Source of the DNA: UBA4802 sp964509195
Lineage (GTDB): Bacteria; Spirochaetota; UBA4802; UB4802
Length of the DNA: 64,000 nt
Assembly (NCBI GenBank): GCA_964509195.1
Contig: CAZDWJ010000001.1
Location: 558,001-622,000, forward strand
Direction of reading: 5' to 3'
Shown here: piece after piece, positions 27,283 to 34,623 of the stretch
How the letters are laid out: the number at the start of each line of letters is the position of its first letter
How positions within the stretch are numbered: the first letter of the stretch is position 1
Program-made: the position numbers and the translations under genes
Notes under the pieces: model-generated
What the model was told of the DNA's origin: nothing
The model's input: the letters and a program-made list of their open reading frames with translations, nothing else
Database searches by the model: none

Positions 27283-28547
27283 AGTGACACCTTCTTTTTT
27301 AATGTTAGCATCATGATACCTGAGGCAAGCACCATACACGCTAAGATGACAAATGATATCTCAAATGAATTGGTAATATCTTTAATGATTCCTATGATAT
27401 ATGGTCCCACATATCCACCAATATTTCCGGAAGAATTAATGAGGCCGATAGCACCGGCAGCTGCTGCTCCGGATAAAAATGTTGTGGGGTATGACCACCA
27501 CACCCCAAATGGCCCAAACACGCCAATTGCAGCCAGGCATACAAAAATCATATTAATGCTAGGGTCCTTTATGAAAACACCCACCCCAAGACCAACAGCA
27601 GCGATTACAAGAGGCAGTGCGCCGTGAAGACGCTTTTCGCCGGTTTTTGAGGATGAGTGACCAATATACACCATAATTATAAGTGACAGAGCCATGGGTA
27701 TAGCAAATAAAAAGCCAATAGCTATATTTGACCAGCCCGAAAGCTCCTTAATAACTGTGGGCATCCAGTAGTTAAAACCCCAGAAGCCAGTTATCCATAA
27801 AAAATAGATGAGTGCTAATTTTAAAACCTCTTTATCCTTTAAAGCCTGCCATACAGTATACTGTTGCACTTTATGTTTTTGTTCTAAAGCAAGGGCTTCT
27901 AATAAATATCGTTTTTCTGAATCTTTAAGCCATCCAACCTGTTGCGGGCTATTTGAAAGTAAAAAATACAGCAGAATTCCAAACACCAGTGCGGGGATTG
28001 CTTCACAGATAAAGAGCAGTTGCCAGCCTTTAAAATCACACACTGAAATATCCAAAAGAATACCTGCAAGAGGTGAGCCTATAATGGCTGAAACCTGTAA
28101 TGATGTAAGCATGAGTGCAATAGCTTTTGGGCGCTCCTGAACTGTGAACCAGCGTGGTATTATGCTTGCATACAGTACCGGGTAAAAGCTTGCTTCAGCA
28201 CTGCCCAGCAAAAACCTAAGCAGGTAAAAATGCCAGGGTTTTGAGATGAAGGCCATTAAAAACGAGACAATGCCCCAGGTAATCATAATACGCATGAGCC
28301 AACCTTTGGGGTTCCATTTTTCAGCAATAATTGCTCGGGGTATTTCAAAGAGGATATAGCCAACAAAAAAGATACCAGCACCCATGCCAAACACTTCAGC
28401 TGAAAATCTCAAATCCTGATTCATAGTGAGCGCGGCATATGCAATGTTTACTCTGTCCAGGTATGCTATAATTGAACCAATGAAAAGTGGAAGTAACACA
28501 TAAAAATAGCGTGTGCGGGTAAATGCAGTAACATTAATATCGTTCAT
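27279..28547 (-). CDS. MFS transporter, anion:cation symporter-like
   Basis: 422 residues with twelve predicted helices. The N-terminus (FIGSIIAYLDRVNIAYAALTM, GYILFEIPRAIIAEKWNPKGWLMRI) is typical of the ACS family, which moves organic anions such as phthalate, tartrate, glucarate or pantothenate. The second half has GAAAAGAIGLINSSGNIGGYVGPYIIG. The start is the ATG at 28547, with an upstream alternative at 28583. The link to cobO raises the possibility of a corrinoid precursor as substrate, which is only a guess from context. Confidence 0.85.
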   Translation of the reverse strand: MNDINVTAFTRTRYFYVLLPLFIGSIIAYLDRVNIAYAALTMNQDLRFSAEVFGMGAGIFFVGYILFEIPRAIIAEKWNPKGWLMRIMITWGIVSFLMAFISKPWHFYLLRFLLGSAEASFYPVLYASIIPRWFTVQERPKAIALMLTSLQVSAIIGSPLAGILLDISVCDFKGWQLLFICEAIPALVFGILLYFLLSNSPQQVGWLKDSEKRYLLEALALEQKHKVQQYTVWQALKDKEVLKLALIYFLWITGFWGFNYWMPTVIKELSGWSNIAIGFLFAIPMALSLIIMVYIGHSSSKTGEKRLHGALPLVIAAVGLGVGVFIKDPSINMIFVCLAAIGVFGPFGVWWSYPTTFLSGAAAAGAIGLINSSGNIGGYVGPYIIGIIKDITNSFEISFVILACMVLASGIMMLTLKKKVSL

Positions 28548-28855
28548 GATAGGCTGCCTTAGTACAATAAGTATGCTTAACAATAATAGTAGACAGCATA
28601 CATAAAAAGCAAATGTTTTTGTATATATTTTTTTTGTTTAATAAAATAGTTTGCTTTAAAATAAATTTAAGGATTATTGGACGGTATGGGCTATACTGTA
28701 TATAGCAAAATAAATGCTTATGCTAATTTGTATTGATAATTATTTGATAATTTTAAGCAAATTATTTTCACTAATGTATTAATATTGTTGCTATTGCTGG
28801 TTGCATTGTATACTATAAATACTACGAGCCTTTAATAACCGCTAGTGAGGTTCAT

Positions 28856-30436
28856 ATGAATACACACTATACCGCACGCCAGGTTCTTGAAATAAAATCA
28901 AGTAGAACGTATATACTTCTTTTCATAACTATAGCAGTGATAGCTCATATATTTCAGATACTGGGGAAAGTTGCAATTTTAGAAATTGCCCGTCTTGCGT
29001 TCATTAGTGGTGTATGCATCCTTCTGGCATATATTATATATAAAAGGAAAAAACTGATAAAACCCACAGGTGTTTTTGAATGGCTTTTAGGTTTTATTAG
29101 CCTTAACGTACCATTAGCTGCAAAGTTTGCCTATGCCCAGAAGTATGACTGGACATTTGCGCTGGAATCATATAACAGCTCAGTTCTTATGGTTATTTTA
29201 CTAGTAATGCTACAACTCTATTACAACCGACGGCTAATGGCATTTTACACTGCCTATTCGTTAATCACATGGATTACATTTTTATTAGTGGCGATAGCTC
29301 ATGGAGCAGATGTACATTGGGACGCAACTATTAATGGTAAGCCAGTCCATGGCTTTATCATTTTGCGTGAGATTTTCTTTATCATGATTACTGCAGTTTT
29401 TGGCATTTTAGCTTCAAGAAATATAAAAGTTGTGATGCAATATGATGACCATTCTACCAAGCAACTATCAGTTATTCAGCAGCAGTCAGATGTGCAGCGA
29501 CAGCTCAATGAAACCATAAAAGAGAAAGTTGCTGACCTCCTGGAACAGGTAAAGCAGCAGGACATCCTCACTGTAAAATTCAATGAAAAGATGCAAAATC
29601 AAGCATCAACTTTTGAAGAGATATCCGCAACACTTGAAGAGCTTTTAGGATCAGCTGAAAGCATTGCACGCATTTCCGAGGAACAGGTTGGTGGCAATGA
29701 GATGATGGAAACCATTGTCAATGAGTTTAAAATCATAAAGAACGAAACACGACAGAACCTTGATAAAACAATACAAGAGGTTGACAATGTTGTTGCACAA
29801 ACAGGGAATGCAAACGAAAGAATAAAAGAAGTAGAGGCAACTATTAATCAAATACGCGCTCAGAGCCAGAAGATTTCGGAAACAATAAGTGTGATAATTG
29901 ATATTGCGGATAGGATTAATTTGCTATCCCTCAATGCATCAATAGAAGCTGCCCGTGCAGGGGAATATGGAAGGGGTTTTGCGGTTGTTGCAGATGAGAT
30001 CGGCAAGCTTGCATATCAGACATCTGAGAGCATTAAAGATATAGAAACTGTCCTTGTGCAAAGCACCAAAACCACAGAGAATGGTGTTGAGGTGATCCGC
30101 TCAACCGCAGAGATGTTGAAGGATCTTATAGCCCGCATGGCCGAAAGCTCATCAAAGATTAGAATATTGCAGGATAGCGTAACCGTTGAAGAAAAGTACA
30201 TAAAAAATATCATTGCCCAGATGGAAAAAAATGTAGAATTGGCAAAAAATATTGGTGCCGGTACTGAAGAACAAAAGGCTGCAATTGAAGCCAGTGCAAA
30301 GGCCATTGAACACATGAATGAAGTGGTATCTCAAATGGTTGATGAAATTCAACAGCTTGCCAATACCTCGCGAAGTATTTTGCATAATGCAACTGCACTT
30401 TTAGAAAAATCGCGTGAGGATAGTTCCATGGATTAA
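28856..30436 (+). CDS. Methyl-accepting chemotaxis protein with multi-helix membrane N-terminus
   Basis: 526 residues. About six membrane helices fill residues 15-195, with no large periplasmic sensor loop, so it may sense within the membrane or via redox, temperature or a partner. The cytoplasmic signalling domain has the conserved hairpin tip INLLSLNASIEAARAGEYGRGFAVVADEI, which contacts CheA/CheW. No HAMP domain is obvious. No other chemotaxis gene lies in the window. The start codon follows GTGAGG. Confidence 0.92.
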   Translation: MNTHYTARQVLEIKSSRTYILLFITIAVIAHIFQILGKVAILEIARLAFISGVCILLAYIIYKRKKLIKPTGVFEWLLGFISLNVPLAAKFAYAQKYDWTFALESYNSSVLMVILLVMLQLYYNRRLMAFYTAYSLITWITFLLVAIAHGADVHWDATINGKPVHGFIILREIFFIMITAVFGILASRNIKVVMQYDDHSTKQLSVIQQQSDVQRQLNETIKEKVADLLEQVKQQDILTVKFNEKMQNQASTFEEISATLEELLGSAESIARISEEQVGGNEMMETIVNEFKIIKNETRQNLDKTIQEVDNVVAQTGNANERIKEVEATINQIRAQSQKISETISVIIDIADRINLLSLNASIEAARAGEYGRGFAVVADEIGKLAYQTSESIKDIETVLVQSTKTTENGVEVIRSTAEMLKDLIARMAESSSKIRILQDSVTVEEKYIKNIIAQMEKNVELAKNIGAGTEEQKAAIEASAKAIEHMNEVVSQMVDEIQQLANTSRSILHNATALLEKSREDSSMD

Positions 30437-30475
30437 TTTCTTGCTGTTTACAGGGATCCATCATAAAAATGTGCC

Positions 30476-31123
30476 ATGAACAATATCCACACTACATATT
30501 GTATATTCTGTGATTTTGACGGTACCATAACCACTGTTGAGACATTTGTGGGGATGTGTAAAACGTTTGCTCCAGATTTGTTTGATGAGATAGGGAAAAA
30601 GATGTGGGCAAAAGAAATTACTATCCGTGAAGGTGTGCGACAGTTACTGGAATCATTGCCATCATCATTATACCCTGACATGCTTGCCTACATTGATGAT
30701 AAACAGATTCGCGATGGTTTCCCTGAATTTCTAGATTACTGCAATGCTTCAGGAATACCGGTGGTGATTATTTCCGGTGGATTATACGACAGTGTGGTGC
30801 GAAAATTAGGAAATCTTAAAGATAAAGTAACCGCTGTGTATGCTGCAAAAATTGATGTAAGTGGTGAGTATCTTAAAGTCTATTCGGATTATGAGTATGA
30901 AGGAGAGCTCATTGCAAAGGCAAAGATTATGAGTAACTATCGCTCAGATTATAAAGTTGCAATTGGTGATGGCCCCACTGATATTGAGATGGCAAAGTAT
31001 GCTGATATCGTGTTTGCCCGTGGGCTTTTAAAAAAATTTTTGCCCAAGGACAAAGAATACTATGAGTGGGATGATTTTTTTGATGTTATTGATACACTAT
31101 CAATGATATTACAGCATAAATAG
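30476..31123 (+). CDS. HAD-family phosphatase, MtnX/SerB-like
   Basis: 215 residues. HAD motif I FCDFDGTIT, motif II VVIISGG, and motif III/IV IGDGPTDIEMAKYADIVFAR are intact. The helical cap (WAKEITIREGVRQLLESL) matches the HAD-IB group, including MtnX (2-hydroxy-3-keto-5-methylthiopentenyl-1-phosphate phosphatase) and phosphoserine phosphatases. No methionine-salvage gene is nearby, so the substrate stays open. It starts 40 bases after the chemoreceptor gene. Confidence 0.85.
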   Translation: MNNIHTTYCIFCDFDGTITTVETFVGMCKTFAPDLFDEIGKKMWAKEITIREGVRQLLESLPSSLYPDMLAYIDDKQIRDGFPEFLDYCNASGIPVVIISGGLYDSVVRKLGNLKDKVTAVYAAKIDVSGEYLKVYSDYEYEGELIAKAKIMSNYRSDYKVAIGDGPTDIEMAKYADIVFARGLLKKFLPKDKEYYEWDDFFDVIDTLSMILQHK

Positions 31124-31238
31124 AAACGGAATACATACAATAACATAAGAATTACTTATTAATCTGGTATAATGTAATCATACTATATGAAGTCAAGAAA
31201 ACATTACATTATGTTGTTTATTTTGGGATTTATTTTAT

Positions 31239-31745
31239 TTGTTTGAATACTATTATGTCCCGGTAAAGTATACAAAAGATTTTATACGAGCTGTTTGGTT
31301 TATATGGATTATTCATTCATTGATATATATCTCATTTTATAGAGAATTAGAAAATAGCATAATAAATTTATTGATACCATCAATCGTGTTGTGGGCATCT
31401 TTTCTAGCTCAATTTGCAATCACATATTATATAAAGTTTTTTGAACTATATGAAGCTCATAAATACAAAAATATTTTAGTATACGAATACTACAAATGGA
31501 AGTCATTGAAATATTTCCTGCTACCAAAAATTGCTTGGTTTGCAATTGTGGTGAAATTGTATATTAGTAAATTGAAGGTAAGTAACCCTGTTGTTGCAAA
31601 TACATTCGATAAAGTTGAAAGAATCTTTATAAAATATAGTAAAAATTTTTTATTCACAATTTTCATGATAATTGTATTAGCTCCAGTGCTAATTGGAATA
31701 TTACTAATGATAGAAGCTATTATAGATTTTTTTATTTCAATATAA
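31239..31745 (+). CDS. Hypothetical membrane protein, AT-rich
   Basis: 168 residues, with hydrophobic stretches near residues 17-37, 43-68, 90-110 and 138-165, so probably three to four membrane helices. It starts with TTG and no clear ribosome site, and shows no family I recognise. Base composition is clearly more AT-rich than the neighbours (many Ile, Tyr, Lys, Phe), which hints at recent acquisition. A good terminator follows, which supports it being expressed. Confidence 0.5.
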   Translation: MFEYYYVPVKYTKDFIRAVWFIWIIHSLIYISFYRELENSIINLLIPSIVLWASFLAQFAITYYIKFFELYEAHKYKNILVYEYYKWKSLKYFLLPKIAWFAIVVKLYISKLKVSNPVVANTFDKVERIFIKYSKNFLFTIFMIIVLAPVLIGILLMIEAIIDFFISI

Positions 31746-31772
31746 GACCCATAAAATTTATGGGTACATATA

Positions 31773-31821
31773 AAAACTGCTTTCATCTTTACAATTTGTA
31801 ATAAAAGAAAGTAGTTTTTTT
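31773..31821 (+). terminator. Intrinsic terminator
   Basis: AAAACTGCTTTC pairs with GAAAGTAGTTTT (one G-U), with a smaller TTACAA/TTGTAA hairpin in the loop, and ends in seven T. It follows the AT-rich membrane gene. Confidence 0.75.
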
Positions 31822-31932
31822 AACAGTTCCCAAATAAATTAATAATTGACTAAAACAGTATTGTGATATTGTAATTGTATTAATTATTGCCCTTAAATTA
31901 GAAAAAATAATAAAAACTAAAGGAGGTTTTTT

Positions 31933-32493
31933 ATGCGAAAAACTGTATTAGTTGTAATAGCGTTATTGGTAGCCGTGTGTTTGGTGTCAGATGTATTCTC
32001 TTTAACTATTGGAGGCAAAGAACTGGTAAAGAAGGGTACTGGTAAAAGAACAAAAGGTATTCTTGGTACGGTGTATTATGCAACACTGTGGGTACCAGAA
32101 AGCCTCAAAGCTGCTGACGCAACCGCAATAGTTGATGCCAACGAACCAATGGCTGTGGTATTAGTGATTGATTCCGGATTGCTGACAAAAGAAAGGTTCC
32201 TTGAAGCAACAAAAGAAGGCTTTGCACAGGCTGCTGCAAGTGGCTATGCGACTGCCAAGCAGGATGCGTTCTTAAAACTTTTTGATGCTGTAGAATTTAA
32301 AAAAGGTGATGTAATTCAGTTAGGATATGATCCTAAAGCGGGTATAACAGCGGTATTTACAGCAACAGCAACTAAAAAAACAACCACACTTGGCTCTGTT
32401 GCCGGGCTTGATCTTAAAAAAGCATTATTTGCAATCTGGTTAGGACCAAAGCCTGTTCAGGATAGCCTTAAAAAAGCAATGTTAGGAATGTAA
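31933..32493 (+). CDS. Secreted chalcone-isomerase-like protein
   Basis: 186 residues with a signal peptide (MRKTVLVVIALLVAVCLVS). The mature part has the bacterial chalcone-isomerase-like pattern: GKELVKKGTGKRTKGILGTVYYATLWVP, a central helix EATKEGFAQA, and a C-terminal LKKALFAIWLGPKPVQDSLKKAMLG. Plant enzymes cyclise chalcones; bacterial relatives probably bind fatty acids or hydrophobic ligands in the periplasm (family knowledge, not shown here). AAAGGAGG precedes the ATG and a terminator follows the stop, so it is monocistronic. Confidence 0.85.
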   Translation: MRKTVLVVIALLVAVCLVSDVFSLTIGGKELVKKGTGKRTKGILGTVYYATLWVPESLKAADATAIVDANEPMAVVLVIDSGLLTKERFLEATKEGFAQAAASGYATAKQDAFLKLFDAVEFKKGDVIQLGYDPKAGITAVFTATATKKTTTLGSVAGLDLKKALFAIWLGPKPVQDSLKKAMLGM

Positions 32494-32500
32494 TTGTGTG

Positions 32501-32526
32501 AGGGAGTGCTGCGTGCACTCCCTTTT
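32501..32526 (+). terminator. Intrinsic terminator after the chalcone-isomerase-like gene
   Basis: GGGAGTGC pairs with GCACTCCC over a five-base loop, followed by TTTT. It also lies directly beyond the stop of the convergent ferredoxin gene. Confidence 0.88.
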
Positions 32527-32528
32527 AA

Positions 32529-33611
32529 CTATTTTTTCATAACTTCTATAAAGCTATCCAGTCTTCCCTTCTCCTGGGCTACTTTAATCCCCATTTCTGT
32601 AACTGTAGCAGGGATATCAGGTACTGATGCTCTTTCTTTTAATGTTATAGCATGTGAACTGCACACACTGGCACATAATCCACACCCAATACATTGTGAT
32701 GCATCTATTGTGGCAATCCCATCCACCATGCTGATGGCATTCATGGGGCAGCGCCCATTTGTACATGCTTGGCAACCGGAACAATTATGTATATCAACCT
32801 TTGCTTCAAAACGGCTGGTATTGAATGCATTAATATTGCTAAGTTGAGTCCTTCCTCTGAGAACTGTACAGCAGCATGGGCAGCAGTTGCATATCACAGT
32901 GGCGCGGTCTTTGCTATTATTGCTTGTGTGTACCAGCCCTGCTTCTTCACTTTTTATTAGTGCATTAATGGTTTCGTCAATACTTGCCTTCCATGCATAT
33001 CCTCTGTTGACAAGGAATTCAGCTGCGCCGTCAAATATCATGCATACATCAAGAGGTTTATCGCATTTATGTACACTTATACGGCATGCACAGTTGGTAA
33101 GTGCAATATAATTGGAGTTTTCTATAAGCTTTTTAGCTTCTTCATAAGGGTGTATGACAATACCGGTTTCTATGGATGCATCAACAGGTAGTACACGCAT
33201 TAAAGGTGTGGGATTGCCACTGAATGAGTTGCCTAATGATTCATGGTGATACTTTTCCCAGAGTTGTGCAAGTTGTACATGAGTTTCTGAAGTCATGCCT
33301 TTCATAAAAGGGAATTCAAATAGTCCGGGGATTGTCGGGACAAGCCCATACAATATTTCATTATTTTTTTTTGCGGTATAAATAATTGCTTTATTGGCCA
33401 TTTGTTCCAGTATTTGTTGGGTTGATTCTATGTCCTGATGTGCTCCGGATGCTATTTCTTCCACAGTTTTACCTTTAAAGCTCATGGCTGTTGCCAGTGT
33501 AGCCTCTTGAGGTGTAAATAGTATGTGTAAAATTTCCATGAATGTTTTTGTTTTTGGGGCTGTTGAGGGGTGGGAATCAAGTATTTGTTGCAATTTATCA
33601 TAACTATCCAT
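32529..33611 (-). CDS. 4Fe-4S ferredoxin-domain protein with N-terminal helix-turn-helix-like region
   Basis: 360 residues. The N-terminus resembles a winged-helix segment (KGKTVEEIASGAHQDIESTQQILEQMANKAIIY). The middle has Cys clusters (NCACRISVHKCD and CNCCPCCC). The C-terminus carries two ferredoxin clusters (CSGCQACTNGRCP and CIGCGLCASVCSSHAI). It is cytosolic and probably an electron-transfer or redox-sensing protein of unknown partner. AAAGGAGG sits eight bases before the ATG at 33611; the ATG at 33629 would include this ribosome site and is rejected. The marR gene lies 22 bases upstream, so they are one operon. Confidence 0.85.
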   Translation of the reverse strand: MDSYDKLQQILDSHPSTAPKTKTFMEILHILFTPQEATLATAMSFKGKTVEEIASGAHQDIESTQQILEQMANKAIIYTAKKNNEILYGLVPTIPGLFEFPFMKGMTSETHVQLAQLWEKYHHESLGNSFSGNPTPLMRVLPVDASIETGIVIHPYEEAKKLIENSNYIALTNCACRISVHKCDKPLDVCMIFDGAAEFLVNRGYAWKASIDETINALIKSEEAGLVHTSNNSKDRATVICNCCPCCCTVLRGRTQLSNINAFNTSRFEAKVDIHNCSGCQACTNGRCPMNAISMVDGIATIDASQCIGCGLCASVCSSHAITLKERASVPDIPATVTEMGIKVAQEKGRLDSFIEVMKK

Positions 33612-33633
33612 GATGAAACCTCCTTTCATTATT

Positions 33634-34071
33634 TCACCTTTGTTTAATATTTGCCATAACCTTTTCTAAAAGTGTAAATAGCTGCTGTTGATCATGTTCT
33701 GACAAATTATTAAAAAGCTTTCTATTCATTTTATGAGAAATAGTTGTAAATGATTTTTTTAATTTCAGCGCTTTTGGTGTGGGTGCAATCAAATAGCTCC
33801 TTTTGTCATTGCTATTTTTTATGCGTGTGAAATAGCCATTTTTTTCCATATGTTTTACAATAAGAGTGATGGTTGATTTGTCTTTATAGGTATACGATGA
33901 TATGTCTTTCAGTGATAGGGGGCCAGTAAAAGCAACTATAACAAACACATCACCAAATGAAGGTGGGATATCCTTAATATTACGTTTTCCCATTTCCTCT
34001 GATAAAAATATGTGCGCCAGATGCCGGATTCGTGACAGAGAGTATATAAAATTTTTATCGGTAATTTTCAT
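33634..34071 (-). CDS. MarR-family transcriptional regulator
   Basis: 145 residues with the MarR winged helix: GPLSLKDISSYTYKDKSTITLIVKHMEKNGYFTRIKNSNDKRSYLIAPTPKA, recognition helix and wing included. It is the first gene of an operon with the ferredoxin gene. Two inverted repeats of the same sequence sit just upstream, where autoregulation is expected. Ligand unknown; many MarR proteins respond to phenolics or oxidants. Confidence 0.93.
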   Translation of the reverse strand: MKITDKNFIYSLSRIRHLAHIFLSEEMGKRNIKDIPPSFGDVFVIVAFTGPLSLKDISSYTYKDKSTITLIVKHMEKNGYFTRIKNSNDKRSYLIAPTPKALKLKKSFTTISHKMNRKLFNNLSEHDQQQLFTLLEKVMANIKQR

Positions 34072-34072
34072 A

Positions 34073-34112
34073 TAGTTTAGTACAAAACTAAATTAGTTTA
34101 TTACCAAACTAA
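34073..34112. promoter_or_regulatory. Twin MarR operators
   Basis: TAGTTT-N6-AAACTA (34073-34090) and TTAGTTT-N6-AAACTAA (34093-34112) share one half-site, and their centres are 21 bases (two helical turns) apart. They lie directly upstream of the marR start. Confidence 0.7.
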
Positions 34113-34193
34113 TAATATAAATACAAATGTCAATACATTTTGGATTGGAATGTACTGAAATATTTTCTTGCTTCTCATAAAAATGTATTTATA

Positions 34194-34427
34194 ATGGATA
34201 TTATGAAGACGATTGTACAGGATAAAATGTTACTTCTGGTACTAACGTTTGGGATACTGTTTGGTATAATAGCTGCAATTGCTGCATTTGTCAATGCGTA
34301 TGAAGGGTATAGCCATTTCCCTGACATTTCCAGCTCAAAAAAAATACGGCTGTCGTTATCAATTGCCTTAGGGGCTTTTTTTGTAATAAGTGGAGGGGTT
34401 ATTATTGCGTTGTTCTTTTTAAAATGA
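34194..34427 (+). CDS. Hypothetical two-helix membrane protein
   Basis: 77 residues, with hydrophobic helices near residues 10-34 and 51-76 separated by a short polar loop. It is divergent from marR, and the twin operators lie in the shared upstream DNA, so MarR might control it too. The start may be the ATG at 34194 or 34203; no strong ribosome site helps. Not recognised as any family. Confidence 0.5.
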   Translation: MDIMKTIVQDKMLLLVLTFGILFGIIAAIAAFVNAYEGYSHFPDISSSKKIRLSLSIALGAFFVISGGVIIALFFLK

Positions 34428-34518
34428 ATTTTGCAATAGTCTTTATAATACAACATAAACAAATTGTTGACAATTTATTAATGATTTTATTTTTTGTTTC
34501 GTGTTTTTGTGGTATATT

Positions 34519-34524
34519 TATAAG
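34519..34524 (+). promoter_or_regulatory. Candidate -10 box before the riboswitch
   Basis: TATAAG matches TATAAT at five of six positions and would place the transcript start about a dozen bases before the aptamer. The -35 is poor (TTGTTT at 34494, long spacer). Confidence 0.3.
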
Positions 34525-34542
34525 AACAGGTCTTTTATTTAA

Positions 34543-34590
34543 GGTGATGGAGTTCGCCTTAAACCGCCCTGATAGGGCTGATAACTCCTG
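34543..34590 (+). promoter_or_regulatory. Fluoride (crcB) riboswitch aptamer
   Basis: All conserved parts of the fluoride aptamer are readable in order. GGUGAUG is first, its GGUG pairing with CGCC at 34555 in the pseudoknot. Then comes P1 5' strand GGAGUU (34549-34554), UUAAAC, hairpin GCCC-UGAUA-GGGC (34566-34578), UGAU, and P1 3' strand AACUCC (34583-34588) followed by UG. The core wording is close to the Bacillus cereus crcB riboswitch as I remember it. Fluoride-binding RNAs normally control fluoride exporters (CrcB/Fluc, EriC-F) or fluoride-sensitive enzymes; here the next gene is a dynamin-like GTPase. Confidence 0.9.
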
Positions 34591-34618
34591 TTGTATACAA
34601 TATCAATACCAGGAGGTT
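34583..34618 (+). promoter_or_regulatory. Riboswitch expression platform with anti-Shine-Dalgarno
   Basis: CTCCTG (34585-34590), part of the aptamer P1 3' strand, is exactly complementary to CAGGAG (34610-34615) of the ribosome site. AA and TT extend the pairing around one bulged G. P1 formation and ribosome-site masking are mutually exclusive, so fluoride binding should free the site and turn translation on. No terminator hairpin is present. Confidence 0.75.
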
Positions 34619-34623
34619 ACACT

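Noticed and set aside
28548..28855. Possible cobalamin or c-di-GMP riboswitch before the MFS/cobO operon or chemoreceptor
   Set aside because: Looked for B12-box and GEMM core sequences; none is present in this AT-rich gap.
34591..34623. Longer start for the dynamin-like gene
   Set aside because: It would begin inside the riboswitch expression platform and include the ribosome site of the ATG at 34624.
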